The notes under the pieces are model-generated. The model saw only the letters and a program-made list of their open reading frames with translations, did no database searches and was not told where the DNA came from. Position numbers and translations under genes: made by a program. Shown one piece after another: positions 24,101 through 31,387 of a DNA stretch of 64,000 nucleotides. The DNA comes from W1P20-047 sp045118335 (GTDB lineage: Bacteria; Actinomycetota; Coriobacteriia; Coriobacteriales; Eggerthellaceae): assembly GCA_045118335.1 (NCBI GenBank), contig JBGUXY010000053.1, forward strand, positions 1 through 64,000, written 5' to 3'. The stretch's first letter is position 1. The number at the start of each line of letters is the position of its first letter.

Positions 24101-24233
24101 AGACATCGAGGCCCTGCTGCACGAATTCGACCAGGTGGTAAAGCGTATCGAGGCCTGTGACTTTTCGGCTATTGCCCAGGACGAGGCAGAGTGCAGGGGC
24201 TGCCCGCTGTCGGGGTATTGCGGCAGGGTGTAA
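21135..24233 (+). CDS. UvrD/Rep-type helicase fused to an Fe-S PD-(D/E)XK nuclease
   Basis: 1032 residues from GTG 21135, with GAAAGGAG six bases upstream. The first 50 residues hold a small domain with LKDAGFKWVPKEQLWRA, like the short GFRWDPxxxxW modules in some DNA enzymes. SF1A helicase motifs follow: AGPGAGKTSTMVKR (about 101), YTRKAAKELLTRI, IIVDEYQDANF (about 305), GDDDQSLYRFRGA, VHQAKGMEFPVVVV and YYTAFSRAQDLLVL. The C-terminus is a RecB/AddB-like nuclease: YQACPRRYKF, LFGTLVHQCVED, EVVDFKTG and CRGCPLSGYC, whose four Cys suggest a 4Fe-4S cluster. It could serve repair or defence; the neighbours favour defence. Confidence 0.9.
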   Translation: MPGTYKLNDSRTVIKVQFPSRPSAEFRGILKDAGFKWVPKEQLWRAANTLERLRAAQRVADPDREVPQGARPMSFSFGDRLDTAQKAVVIDTEGPVLVVAGPGAGKTSTMVKRISYLVQVRGVPPEQIMVATYTRKAAKELLTRISNEFSGMEHPVNVDKMLIGTFHSLCQRLLSDYADRAGMKNFTVLEEFDQLFMVEYGRQFGDLRQADLFKTPYGHPIKGAKYAGRFVTCANTLSEECVATGDLASCKKAGAAELARFVEQYRCELVQRNQIDYAGLQVRLLDLLRNDPQVLAELREKISYIIVDEYQDANFIQEQIVLLLAGSAQNVCVVGDDDQSLYRFRGATVQNILQFESNFTGDKRCRRHDLVVNYRSQVGIVDFCRRWISSMPRYEGDATWGGCRYDKAIAPNPKFDPAGVNAISVVRCDAPCENAWRERMLHFVRDIQRSDQFADLNQIAFLCSSVKSTKIQNLIAYFEGNGVPVNAPRANMFFRREEVRVALGCLMRCFPSCDNPDMDELDGCCMAADDALSTYPELAAWVKQRRQVHERADEKDRLGYAFSDLFYQMLCFEPFRGWLDKTDSSDMLDSAQARNLSLVVSICSRFEVGENFVQFTGRSVKTMPLRFFKRYLPGIIDSGVEEYEDEREYAPSGKVSFMTVHQAKGMEFPVVVVCSLEDEPWGDNEPLVDAIRSLNRKRDELERPEDRANFDFWRKYYTAFSRAQDLLVLTTAGSTKTPWGRVKPDPSECFASLAGSLPSVERLDFPSLKLRKVKPANIMRTYAFTSDVASYQACPRRYKFFHELGFPQASGKGMLFGTLVHQCVEDIHRIVKRRRDAGEDVSRLYIPPQEVRGIVTENRIALERAENTYLRQMDDEVMKQVLKYLKHSKSIWRDVVEPEAAVSEVRDGFALKGVVDLIHGSDDCVEVVDFKTGVMPKEGSSLLQKYLKQMLIYVHLVRTQLGCEVSGAKLYFTGDKTDRPVIDVALETADIEALLHEFDQVVKRIEACDFSAIAQDEAECRGCPLSGYCGRV

Positions 24234-24305
24234 TCCTTGGCGCTGTGCTCTTGACCGCTTCAAACGGTTACAATAAGTGCCGTTGCTGCTGCAAGGAGGT
24301 TGATC

Positions 24306-24983
24306 GTGACGGTTGGTGCCATATTCGATTGCGACGGTGTTTTGCTCGATTCCGCCAATGCCTGGCGCGATGCCGAAGATGAGCTCAGTCGACGGGCAGG
24401 CGTGAGCCTTTCCGACGAAGACAAGCGCGCGCTGGCGGCCATGACAATTGCCGAGGTTGGTGATTTCTTTCACGATCGGTTTGCCCTGGGAGCGAGCGGA
24501 GCCGATGTGGTGGCCGCAATCGACGAGCTGATGCGGGATTTCTATGCCAGACGTGCCAAGCCGTTGCCGGGAGTGGCGGCATTTCTAGATGCGCTTGCCG
24601 AACGGGGCGTGCGTATGAGCGTGGTCTCGTCAACGCAAACGGACCTGCTGCGCTTGGGCTTGGCGCAAACAGGCCTTCTGCCGCGGTTTTGCAGCGTGCT
24701 TTCGGTCGAAGACCTGAACACGAACAAGCGCGAACCGCTCATCTACCGCAAGGCCATGGCCGATATGGGCACGACTCCAGAAACAACCTGGGGTTTCGAC
24801 GACTCTTACTATGCCATCCAGGCCATGGCGGCCCAAGGTATCGCCACCGTGGGCGTCTACGATGCTCGCAATCCCTTCGAGTTGGAACTCCTGCGCCAGT
24901 ACGCCGACGTTATCACCTGCGACTACGAGACGCTCGACATTGAACTGCTCGTCGGGACCCCATTGGGCCGCTCAAGCTCCTAA
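24306..24983 (+). CDS. HAD-superfamily phosphatase (phosphoglycolate phosphatase-like)
   Basis: 225 residues from GTG 24306, six bases after a strong AAGGAGG; a TTG at 24300 overlaps that site and is less likely. FDCDGVLLDS carries the nucleophile and acid/base Asp of the HAD family, SVVSSTQ is motif II, NKREPLIYRKAM motif III with Lys, and WGFDDSYYAIQAM motif IV. The helical cap between motifs I and II makes it a C1-type (PGP or beta-phosphoglucomutase-like) enzyme. Substrate is not predictable. It converges on metA with a terminator between them. Confidence 0.85.
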   Translation: MTVGAIFDCDGVLLDSANAWRDAEDELSRRAGVSLSDEDKRALAAMTIAEVGDFFHDRFALGASGADVVAAIDELMRDFYARRAKPLPGVAAFLDALAERGVRMSVVSSTQTDLLRLGLAQTGLLPRFCSVLSVEDLNTNKREPLIYRKAMADMGTTPETTWGFDDSYYAIQAMAAQGIATVGVYDARNPFELELLRQYADVITCDYETLDIELLVGTPLGRSSS

Positions 24984-24989
24984 GTTACG

Positions 24990-25015
24990 AAAAGCCCTGC
25001 CCTCATTCCCAGGGC
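24990..25015 (-). terminator. Terminator of metA
   Basis: Read on the minus strand, GCCCTG pairs with CAGGGC and is followed directly by TTTTCG, starting 9 bases after the metA stop. Confidence 0.65.
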
Positions 25016-25023
25016 ATGCAGCC

Positions 25024-25944
25024 TTACCGTCCGATCTCGTTTAAGTCGTACGGGGTGGCCTGATACAGGTAGTAGTTCGTCCAGTTGGTGTAGAGTAACT
25101 GGCCAGTGGCCTTCCAAACGTTGTGCGGCTCGGCGGTGGGGTCATCGTTTGGGAAGTAGTGTTCGGGAACGTTGGGGTTCAATCCGCGGTTCACGTCGCG
25201 TTCGTATTCCTGCTTGAGCGTGTCGTGGTCGTATTCGCCGTGGCCGAAAACGAAGAAGTCACGGCTGTCGGTGCTCTTAACTATCGCCACGCCCGCTTCG
25301 TCAGAAACCGCGATGACCTCGAGCTTGGGGCAGGCCAAGACGTCTTCAAGCTCCACTCCCGTATAGCGTGAGTGCGGCATCTTGAACAACGTGTCGAATC
25401 CGCGCACGAGTGGGGAAGTGTGCTTCGAGAGCGTGTGCTCGTATACGCCGGAAAGCTTTTCTGGCAAGTTTACCTTCGGCACGCCATAGTGGTGGTAGAT
25501 GCCCGCCATGGCCCCCCAGCAGATATAGAGCGTGCTGAACACGTGAGAGTGGGCCCAATCCATGATTTCGCACAGCTCGGGCCAGTAGTCAACGTCTTCG
25601 AATTCCAGCAGCTCAACGGGGGCGCCGGTGATGATGAGACCGTCGAAACGGCTGTTGCGGACTTCGTCGAACGTGCAGTAGAAGCTTTCCAGGTGGTCGG
25701 CGGCGGTATTCGTCGAGGTGTAGGACGCCGTGCGGAGCAGCTCCACTTCTATCTGCAGCGGAGTGTTGGAAAGCTTGCGCAAGATCTGCGTTTCCGTGGC
25801 GACTTTCGTGGGCATCAGGTTCAGCAGGAGCACGCGCAGCGGGCGGATGTCTTGGTGCATGGCGCGATACTCGGTCATCACGAAGATGTTCTCGCTTTCC
25901 AGGATGCTTGTTGCGGGCAGTTGGTCGGGAATCTTGATAGGCAT
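25024..25944 (-). CDS. metA: Homoserine O-acyltransferase, predicted acetyl-CoA type
   Basis: 306 residues starting at MPIKIPDQLPA, with AAAGGAG before the ATG on the minus strand. The MetA/HTS family is clear: LLLNLMPTKVATETQ, GLIITGAPVELLEFEDVDYW, the nucleophile Cys in YICWGAMAGIYHHYGV, and the late FGHGEYD. The residue after GAPV is Glu; in characterised enzymes Glu here favours acetyl-CoA and Gly favours succinyl-CoA. The product is therefore probably O-acetylhomoserine, which fits the sulfhydrylase gene at 27033. It is the first committed step of methionine synthesis. Confidence 0.93.
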   Translation of the reverse strand: MPIKIPDQLPATSILESENIFVMTEYRAMHQDIRPLRVLLLNLMPTKVATETQILRKLSNTPLQIEVELLRTASYTSTNTAADHLESFYCTFDEVRNSRFDGLIITGAPVELLEFEDVDYWPELCEIMDWAHSHVFSTLYICWGAMAGIYHHYGVPKVNLPEKLSGVYEHTLSKHTSPLVRGFDTLFKMPHSRYTGVELEDVLACPKLEVIAVSDEAGVAIVKSTDSRDFFVFGHGEYDHDTLKQEYERDVNRGLNPNVPEHYFPNDDPTAEPHNVWKATGQLLYTNWTNYYLYQATPYDLNEIGR

Positions 25945-26164
25945 TAAACGCTCCTTTGCTGCTGTTTGGCGTTTCATTCTATCAGGGCAGTGGCGCCAGT
26001 CGTTATGCCAATTATCGGCATTGCGTTACGCCTAGAACCGATAGCCAACTATCAGTTGCCATAAAATGGGTATCCCTTGTTGTGGCTCGAGAAAAATGTG
26101 ACTTTGAAACAGCAGGGAATAGATGCATACTGTTCTACGATTGCATCTTTTAAGGAGGTATCTC

Positions 26165-26977
26165 ATGGAGTCGTCGTGCACCTGTCCAAGCTGCGGGAAG
26201 ATCGTGCAACAGCAAGCCTTGTTCTGTCCGAATTGTGGTGCAAGCATTGCGCCAGGTTCACCTGTGGCCAGCGATGGCCCTAGCGCCATTCCCCAGCCGA
26301 CCACAGACGTTGTTGAAAAGGCAGCTCAAAACGTATCGGCAACTCAGAACGCTGCTGGCGAAGCGATGCCGATTGAAACTTGGCCACCCCAGGCGCAGCA
26401 GCCGATGCAGGCTCCTGTTATCGACCAGACGCGGGTCGCGCAAGCGCCTCAACCTTATCCCTATGCGCCCGCGCAGCCAACCGGGCAGTTTGGCGCTTCA
26501 AGCGCTCCCGCGCCGATAGACAAGTACAAGACGCTGGGAGGGTGGTTGCTGGTATTCGTCATCTTGAACATCATCGATGCGCTCAGCGGTTTTGGACAAC
26601 TTGTCCAAAGCTTGTCGGCGGGGATGGGCCCAAACGTCTTTTTCGTCCTCGTTATGCTCGTCGAAATAGCCTTTGATGTGGTGTTCGTGGTCTTCATCGT
26701 CGGCCGCAACGTCAACGTGCTAAGGCTCTTCCAGGCTGGAAAGGTAATTATCGGCGTTTTGCAGGCAATCATGAATCTAACCGCCATACCAGAGGCTATG
26801 TACTATGGAAGCCGAGCCATGCTGGGTGGGATCATCGCCCAAACCGCTGGCACCCTGGTTGGCGCTGGGGTGGGTCTGGTTCTTCTGACGATGTATTTCT
26901 GCAAGTCGGTGCGAGTACGTACGTACATGGGGTCCACCGAATACCAGGACAGGGCTTTCTTCCGCATCGGCGTATGA
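26165..26977 (+). CDS. Zinc-ribbon membrane protein with DUF2569-like domain
   Basis: Start ATG at 26165 behind AAGGAGGT; 270 residues. The N-terminus is a zinc ribbon (CPSCGK...CPNCGASI). A Pro/Gln/Ala-rich linker leads to a four-span membrane region beginning KTLGGWLLVFVILNIID and ending in VRTYMGSTEYQDRAFFR, which resembles DUF2569 (Y..LGGWL start, S.RV..T end). Similar zinc-ribbon membrane proteins occur at 29791 and 53246. Function is unknown. It lies between metA and metY, but its own strong ribosome site and lack of relation suggest chance placement. Confidence 0.75.
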   Translation: MESSCTCPSCGKIVQQQALFCPNCGASIAPGSPVASDGPSAIPQPTTDVVEKAAQNVSATQNAAGEAMPIETWPPQAQQPMQAPVIDQTRVAQAPQPYPYAPAQPTGQFGASSAPAPIDKYKTLGGWLLVFVILNIIDALSGFGQLVQSLSAGMGPNVFFVLVMLVEIAFDVVFVVFIVGRNVNVLRLFQAGKVIIGVLQAIMNLTAIPEAMYYGSRAMLGGIIAQTAGTLVGAGVGLVLLTMYFCKSVRVRTYMGSTEYQDRAFFRIGV

Positions 26978-27032
26978 CGCATTGCGGAGCGTCTCGGTTT
27001 ATTGTGCGAAAGATTTAGGCGAAAGGATTGCA

Positions 27033-28307
27033 ATGAGTTACCAGACAGGTACCACATGTGTTCAGGGTGGCTATCATCCGGGCAACGGCGAGCCGCGGCA
27101 GATTCCCATCGTGCAGTCCACCACGTTCCGCTACGAGAGCAGCGAAGCTATGGGCAGGCTCTTCGACTTGGAAGAGAGCGGGTACTTCTACACGAGGCTT
27201 CAGAATCCCACCAACGATTACGTGGCGGCCAAGATTGCCGAGCTTGAAGGTGGCAGTGCGGCTATGCTCACGTCGAGCGGGCAGGCGGCTAACTTCTACA
27301 GCATCTTCAATATCGCGAATTGTGGCGATCACGTTGTCTGCAGCAGCTCCATCTACGGTGGCACGTATAACTTGTTCGCGGTGACCATGGCCAAGATGGG
27401 CATCGAGTTCACCTTCGTGGATCCCTATTGCTCCGATGAGGAATTGCAGGCGGCTTTCCGCCCGAACACCAAGGCGGCATTTGGCGAGACTATCGCAAAC
27501 CCAGCGCTTTCGGTGCTCGACATCGAGCGTTTTGCAAAAGCGGCGCATGCCCACGGCGTGCCGTTGATTGTTGACAACACGTTCCCTACGCCGGTTATGT
27601 GTCGGCCCTTCGAGTGGGGGGCAGATATCGTCACGCATTCCACCACGAAATACATCGATGGTCACGGTGGTGGAGTGGGCGGTGCCATCGTCGACAGCGG
27701 TCGTTTCGACTGGGCGGCACATGCAGACAAGTTCCCCGGTCTGTGCACTCCCGACGATAGCTATCATGGCGTTGTCTACGTCGAGCGTTTCGGGCTTGAG
27801 GGCGCGTTCATCACGAAGGCGACAGCCCAGCTCATGAGAGATTTTGGGAGCATTCAAAGTCCGCAGAACGCGTTCTTGCTAAACCTTGGCCTTGAAAGCC
27901 TGCATGTGCGCATGAAGCGTCATTGCGAAAACGGCATGGCGGTTGCCAAATTCCTGGCGAGTCATCCGAAGGTCACTTGGGTTCGCTATCCTAGCCTGGA
28001 AGGGGACGAGGCTTACGATTTGGCCTGCAAGTACCTGCCCGATGGCTCGTGCGGCGTGGTGAGCTTCGGCGTTCAGGGTGGACGTGCAGCTGCCGAGGAA
28101 TTCATGGGACGCTTGCAGCTGGCTCAGATTGCCACGCACGTAGCCGATGCGCGCACGTGCTGCCTGCATCCTGCGTCGAGCACGCATCGCCAGATGAGCG
28201 ACGACGAGCTGCGAGCTGCCGGCGTTGCCCCCGACCTGGTGCGCTATTCTTGCGGTTTGGAAGACGCCGAAGACCTGACTGCCGATATTGAACAAGCTCT
28301 CGGGTAG
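27033..28307 (+). CDS. metY: O-acetylhomoserine sulfhydrylase
   Basis: 424 residues; GAAAGGA precedes the ATG. This is a Cys/Met-metabolism PLP enzyme: YTRLQNPTND (phosphate-binding Tyr/Arg), MLTSSGQAANFYSI, VDNTFPTP with the ring-binding Asp, and THSTTKYIDGHGGGVGG with the PLP Lys. The LHPASSTHRQMSDDEL segment is typical of sulfhydrylases and gamma-lyases. It should join O-acetylhomoserine with sulfide to make homocysteine, using the product of MetA. Methionine gamma-lyase is the main alternative; the neighbouring metA supports the sulfhydrylase reading. A stem-loop terminator follows. Confidence 0.9.
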   Translation: MSYQTGTTCVQGGYHPGNGEPRQIPIVQSTTFRYESSEAMGRLFDLEESGYFYTRLQNPTNDYVAAKIAELEGGSAAMLTSSGQAANFYSIFNIANCGDHVVCSSSIYGGTYNLFAVTMAKMGIEFTFVDPYCSDEELQAAFRPNTKAAFGETIANPALSVLDIERFAKAAHAHGVPLIVDNTFPTPVMCRPFEWGADIVTHSTTKYIDGHGGGVGGAIVDSGRFDWAAHADKFPGLCTPDDSYHGVVYVERFGLEGAFITKATAQLMRDFGSIQSPQNAFLLNLGLESLHVRMKRHCENGMAVAKFLASHPKVTWVRYPSLEGDEAYDLACKYLPDGSCGVVSFGVQGGRAAAEEFMGRLQLAQIATHVADARTCCLHPASSTHRQMSDDELRAAGVAPDLVRYSCGLEDAEDLTADIEQALG

Positions 28308-28341
28308 CGCGTCATTCGTGAATATCTTCTGGAAATGAGGG

Positions 28342-28376
28342 CTCGGTCAGCGGATGTTCCGTTGACCGAGTGCCTT
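28342..28376 (+). terminator. Terminator after metY
   Basis: CTCGGTCA-CGGA pairs with TCCG-TGACCGAG (28342-28370), followed by TGCCTTT. The second arm also holds the -35 box of the next promoter. Confidence 0.65.
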
Positions 28377-28391
28377 TGCGCTTCGTATACT
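28362..28391 (+). promoter_or_regulatory. Promoter of rplM-rpsI
   Basis: TTGACC (28362-28367), an 18-base spacer and TATACT (28386-28391). A start near 28398 would give a leader of about 170 bases before rplM. This leader holds no gene, and its possible role in autoregulation cannot be judged. Confidence 0.65.
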
Positions 28392-28568
28392 TTCAAAGTT
28401 GCTTTCAAAAGCCCCGTAACGCAGCTCTTGTTTCGGAACGGTGGATGGAATGTCCAGACCGGAAGCCGTGCTGGCGTAGGAACCCAGCGCCGGAGCACCT
28501 GCACTTTTGAAAAACGACATGCCTGCGAGGCCATAAGCCAAGCAGGTGCCATCGCAATGGAGGAAACA

Positions 28569-29003
28569 GTGAAGACGTATTACGCAAAGCCCGGCGAAGT
28601 CGAGCGCGAATGGGTCCTCATCGATGCGGAAGACCAGGTTTTGGGTCGCATCGCTACCGAGGCCGCTCGCATTCTGAAGGGCAAGCACAAGCCGCAGTAC
28701 ACCCCGCACGTTGACACGGGCGACTTCGTCGTCATCATCAATGCCGACAAGATTCGCCTCACCGGTACCAAGGCTGCTCAGAAGACCTACTATCGTCACA
28801 GCGGTTATCCCGGTGGTCTGAAGAGCGAGACGTTCGCCGAGGCCATGGCCAAGCATCCCGAGCGCGTGGTCGAGCATGCCGTGAAGGGCATGCTGCCCAA
28901 GAACACGCTCGGCCGCAAGCAGGGCATGAAGCTCAAGGTCTATGCCGGCCCCGAACATCCGCATGCGGCGCAGAAGCCCCGCCAGATCAAGATTGGAGAA
29001 TAA
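28569..29003 (+). CDS. rplM: 50S ribosomal protein L13
   Basis: 144 residues from GTG 28569: the N-terminus becomes (M)KTYYAKPGEVERE, the usual L13 start, and GGAGGA lies just upstream. The in-frame ATG at 28557 is an alternative. HKPQYTPHVDTGDFVVIINADKI and HAVKGMLPKNTLGRK are diagnostic. L13 is an early-assembly large-subunit protein; its gene pairs with rpsI in nearly all bacteria. Confidence 0.98.
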   Translation: MKTYYAKPGEVEREWVLIDAEDQVLGRIATEAARILKGKHKPQYTPHVDTGDFVVIINADKIRLTGTKAAQKTYYRHSGYPGGLKSETFAEAMAKHPERVVEHAVKGMLPKNTLGRKQGMKLKVYAGPEHPHAAQKPRQIKIGE

Positions 29004-29006
29004 CCC

Positions 29007-29399
29007 ATGGCAGGTGAAGCAGCTTACATCGGCACCGGCCGCAGGAAGAATGCTGTCGCTCGCGTTCGCCTGGTTCCGGGTACCGGCAAGGTTACCGTCA
29101 ACGGCAAGGATGCGCTGACCTACTTCGGCCGTCAGGCTCTGGTCGACTTCGCGCTCATGCCCTTCAAGGTTACCGACACCGAAGGTCATTTCGACGTCAT
29201 CGCCCGCTGCAACGGCGGCGGCGTGGGCGGCCAGTCCGGCGCCCTGCGTCACGGCATTTCCCGTGCTCTTCTGGAGGCTGGCGAGTATCGCGCCGAGCTG
29301 AAGAAGGCTGGGTATCTGACCCGCGACAGCCGCATGGTCGAGCGCAAGAAGTACGGCCTGAAGAAGGCCCGCAAGCGCCCGCAGTTCAGCAAGCGCTAA
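29007..29399 (+). CDS. rpsI: 30S ribosomal protein S9
   Basis: 130 residues, starting 3 bases after the rplM stop codon with GGAGAA as ribosome site. GTGRRKNAVARVRLVPG at the N-terminus and KKARKRPQFSKR at the C-terminus are diagnostic; the tail reaches the P-site tRNA. Cotranscribed with rplM. Confidence 0.98.
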   Translation: MAGEAAYIGTGRRKNAVARVRLVPGTGKVTVNGKDALTYFGRQALVDFALMPFKVTDTEGHFDVIARCNGGGVGGQSGALRHGISRALLEAGEYRAELKKAGYLTRDSRMVERKKYGLKKARKRPQFSKR

Positions 29400-29406
29400 G
29401 GTGGTT

Positions 29407-29427
29407 GCGGCGTTCTACGAACGCCGC
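29407..29427 (+). other. Stem-loop just after rpsI
   Basis: GCGGCGTTC-TAC-GAACGCCGC, a perfect 9-bp stem with a 3-base loop, 7 bases past the stop codon and without a T-tract. It may protect the 3' end of the ribosomal mRNA. Confidence 0.5.
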
Positions 29428-29440
29428 ACCTGTCGACGCT

Positions 29441-29548
29441 GCGAAGGGCCCTGGCACCCCATCTTGCCCCTTGTGCAAGGCGCTGCGCGTACGTCCAGTA
29501 CGCTTGGCCTTGCGGCGGGGCAACCTGGGGCACCAGGGCCCTTCTCGC
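29441..29548. repeat. 108-nt imperfect inverted repeat
   Basis: Two arms of about 45 bases face each other. AAGGGCCCTGG, CCCCA, TTGCCCC, GCAAGGC and GCGTAC of the left arm are all matched in the right arm, with small internal mismatches, around a 5-base apex. It lies in the 390-base gap after rpsI, which holds no gene. It could be a structured RNA or a mobile palindromic element. Confidence 0.6.
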
Positions 29549-29602
29549 TGACTTCCTTGGGCGAACCTACGAGGGAGGAGGCGTCGAACCGCCTGCCTCG
29601 TC

Positions 29603-29622
29603 GCGACCAGACGGTCGCTTTT
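29603..29622 (+). terminator. Terminator downstream of rpsI
   Basis: GCGACC-AGAC-GGTCGC followed by TTTT; a compact intrinsic terminator about 200 bases past rpsI. Confidence 0.6.
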
Positions 29623-29688
29623 GCGCAAGTCGGGCCTATCGCATTCACCAGAATCGCCCTCGCTGGCTTTGGTGGTCCTGCGATATTT

Positions 29689-29716
29689 GGGGAGTCTCCT
29701 TAAGGGGACTCCCTTT
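29689..29716 (+). terminator. Second terminator in the rpsI downstream gap
   Basis: GGGGAGTC pairs with GACTCCC around TCC-TTAA-GGG, followed by TTT. Confidence 0.6.
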
Positions 29717-29790
29717 GCTGTCTTAGGGCTTGTTACGTGGTTCAAGAATGCTGCTATGATAATTGCAGTGGAATGTGCGTTCGCTGAGAG

Positions 29791-31134
29791 ATGGGTGTTT
29801 TCATGGGTCATAGCGCTGAGCTTCGTGTGTACAAATGTCCCGCGTGTGGCGGTGCGGTGTCGTATGATGCTGCGTCGGAGAAGTTAGCGTGCCGTTGGTG
29901 TGGCAACGATTTCGATGCGGAGGGGCTTGAAGCTACGGTCGTGTCGGGTGGTTTGAACGGATACCTGTGTCCAGAATGCGGTGCGGAGCTCATGTCGGAC
30001 GATTTCATCGCTGCGACAACCTGCCCGTATTGTGGCAGCAATCAGGTTGCACCCCATCGGTTCGAAGGCGATTTCAAGCCAGATGGGATCATTCCCTTTT
30101 CCATCACCCGCACGCAGGCGCTGAAAAACTATGAACAGACCCTGGCGGAAAAGGAGCTTCTGCCCGACGACTTTGCGACCAGATCGAGCATAGCCTCGGT
30201 GCAGGGCGTGTACGTGCCTTACTGGCTCTTTTCCGGAACGGTTGACTTCGATTTCACGTTTTACTGGACAGACAACAGGAAAGACAGCGACTTGTGGGGC
30301 TACAAGCGTCGTGTGGGCACATACGAATACACTCAGGTTCCCGCCGATGGGTCCAGGCGCATGCCCGATGACATGATGGATTCCGTGGAGCCCTTCCAGT
30401 TCGATGCCCTCGTGCCGTTTTCGGACGAATACCTGCCCGGTTTCGTGGCGGAGCGCTACACGATGGAGCCCGATGCCGTGCGCGAACGCGCCGACCTGCG
30501 TGCTAAGAACACGTCTGTGAGAGCCGTGAAAGAGACGCTGGATCTTGATTCGTGGCACTCGAAACTCCTCGAGCAGAAGCGGTCGTCCGCCGTTGCGACG
30601 TGCGATGGCATCGAGCAGGCGCTGTTGCCCGTGTGGCTCATCGTCGTGCGATATCGCGACCAGAGCATCCTCGTGGGCGTGAACGGGCAAACGGGCAAAG
30701 TCGCCGCAAACCTGCCGATTGACGAGCAGAAGCAAAAGCGCCACCTGCACAAGAAAGGCCGGTTCGATTTCTGGATGATGTTCATCATCGCTGCAATTAT
30801 AGGCTTCGGAGGAGCGTTCATCGTCGGCCTCGACCTTCGGGGTGACGTATGGATGTATGGCATGGAGGAGATAAGAACCAACCCGAGCCTTCATCGCGAT
30901 TTCATCTTGTCAATCCTGAAGATAACCGGTCTGGTTCTGCTCCCGTTTGTGGCGGGCGCCTTCAACCTGCTTGTCTATCGTCCGATTTACAAGGCCAAGA
31001 TGACTAACTCGATGCAGAACGTGCGCGAAGCTCAGAACGCCGAGGCTTATGGTCGTGGTGCTTTGAACTTGACGCTGGAAGAATCGAAGAAGGGTCCCAT
31101 CAGGGACGAAAACAACTGGCCTCCATTGGAATAG
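29791..31134 (+). CDS. Zinc-ribbon membrane protein
   Basis: 447 residues (ATG 29803 is an alternative start; neither has a clear ribosome site). Three zinc-ribbon Cys pairs are visible: CPACGG, CRWCGN, CPECGA and CPYCGS within the first 85 residues. A long soluble region follows, with VYVPYWLFSGTVDFDFTFYWTDNR and LLPVWLIVVRYRDQSILVGVNGQTGK. Two membrane spans (FWMMFIIAAIIGFGGAFIVGL and ILKITGLVLLPFVAGAFNLLVY) lie near the C-terminus. The order resembles TFIIB-type zinc-finger membrane proteins of unknown function that are common in Actinobacteria and Firmicutes. Confidence 0.75.
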   Translation: MGVFMGHSAELRVYKCPACGGAVSYDAASEKLACRWCGNDFDAEGLEATVVSGGLNGYLCPECGAELMSDDFIAATTCPYCGSNQVAPHRFEGDFKPDGIIPFSITRTQALKNYEQTLAEKELLPDDFATRSSIASVQGVYVPYWLFSGTVDFDFTFYWTDNRKDSDLWGYKRRVGTYEYTQVPADGSRRMPDDMMDSVEPFQFDALVPFSDEYLPGFVAERYTMEPDAVRERADLRAKNTSVRAVKETLDLDSWHSKLLEQKRSSAVATCDGIEQALLPVWLIVVRYRDQSILVGVNGQTGKVAANLPIDEQKQKRHLHKKGRFDFWMMFIIAAIIGFGGAFIVGLDLRGDVWMYGMEEIRTNPSLHRDFILSILKITGLVLLPFVAGAFNLLVYRPIYKAKMTNSMQNVREAQNAEAYGRGALNLTLEESKKGPIRDENNWPPLE

Positions 31135-31176
31135 GCAAAACGCGCATTGCTGCGCTGGATGATTACAACTGTATGG

Positions 31177-31306
31177 TGAGAAATAGGGGAGGGTTCAACT
31201 TATCAGTATCACCGTAATTCGTAGCGGGCTTCAAATGCAAAAGAGAAAAAGTACTCGTTCCCATTTCTCGTCCGCAAATGCGAAAATGCACCCGCCCCGT
31301 TTCTCA
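31177..31306. promoter_or_regulatory. Three copies of a GAGAAAnnGGG motif upstream of a leader-peptide gene
   Basis: TGAGAAATAGGGGAGGG (31177-31193) is matched in inverted orientation at 31291-31306 (TGAGAAACGGGGCGGG) and in part at 31257-31270 (CGAGAAATGGGAAC). They lie in an AT-rich 250-base gap before the gene at 31388 and may be regulator sites. Confidence 0.4.
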
Positions 31307-31387
31307 TGAGCGTGATATTGAAACGCCTCTTTCATTTCTTCGTATGGAATTGATAGGATGGAAACGCCAGCAAGAGAGAGGATCGTC

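Noticed and set aside
28398..28568. Known ribosomal-protein leader motif before rplM
   Set aside because: The leader is long but no conserved L13 leader pairing could be confirmed by eye.
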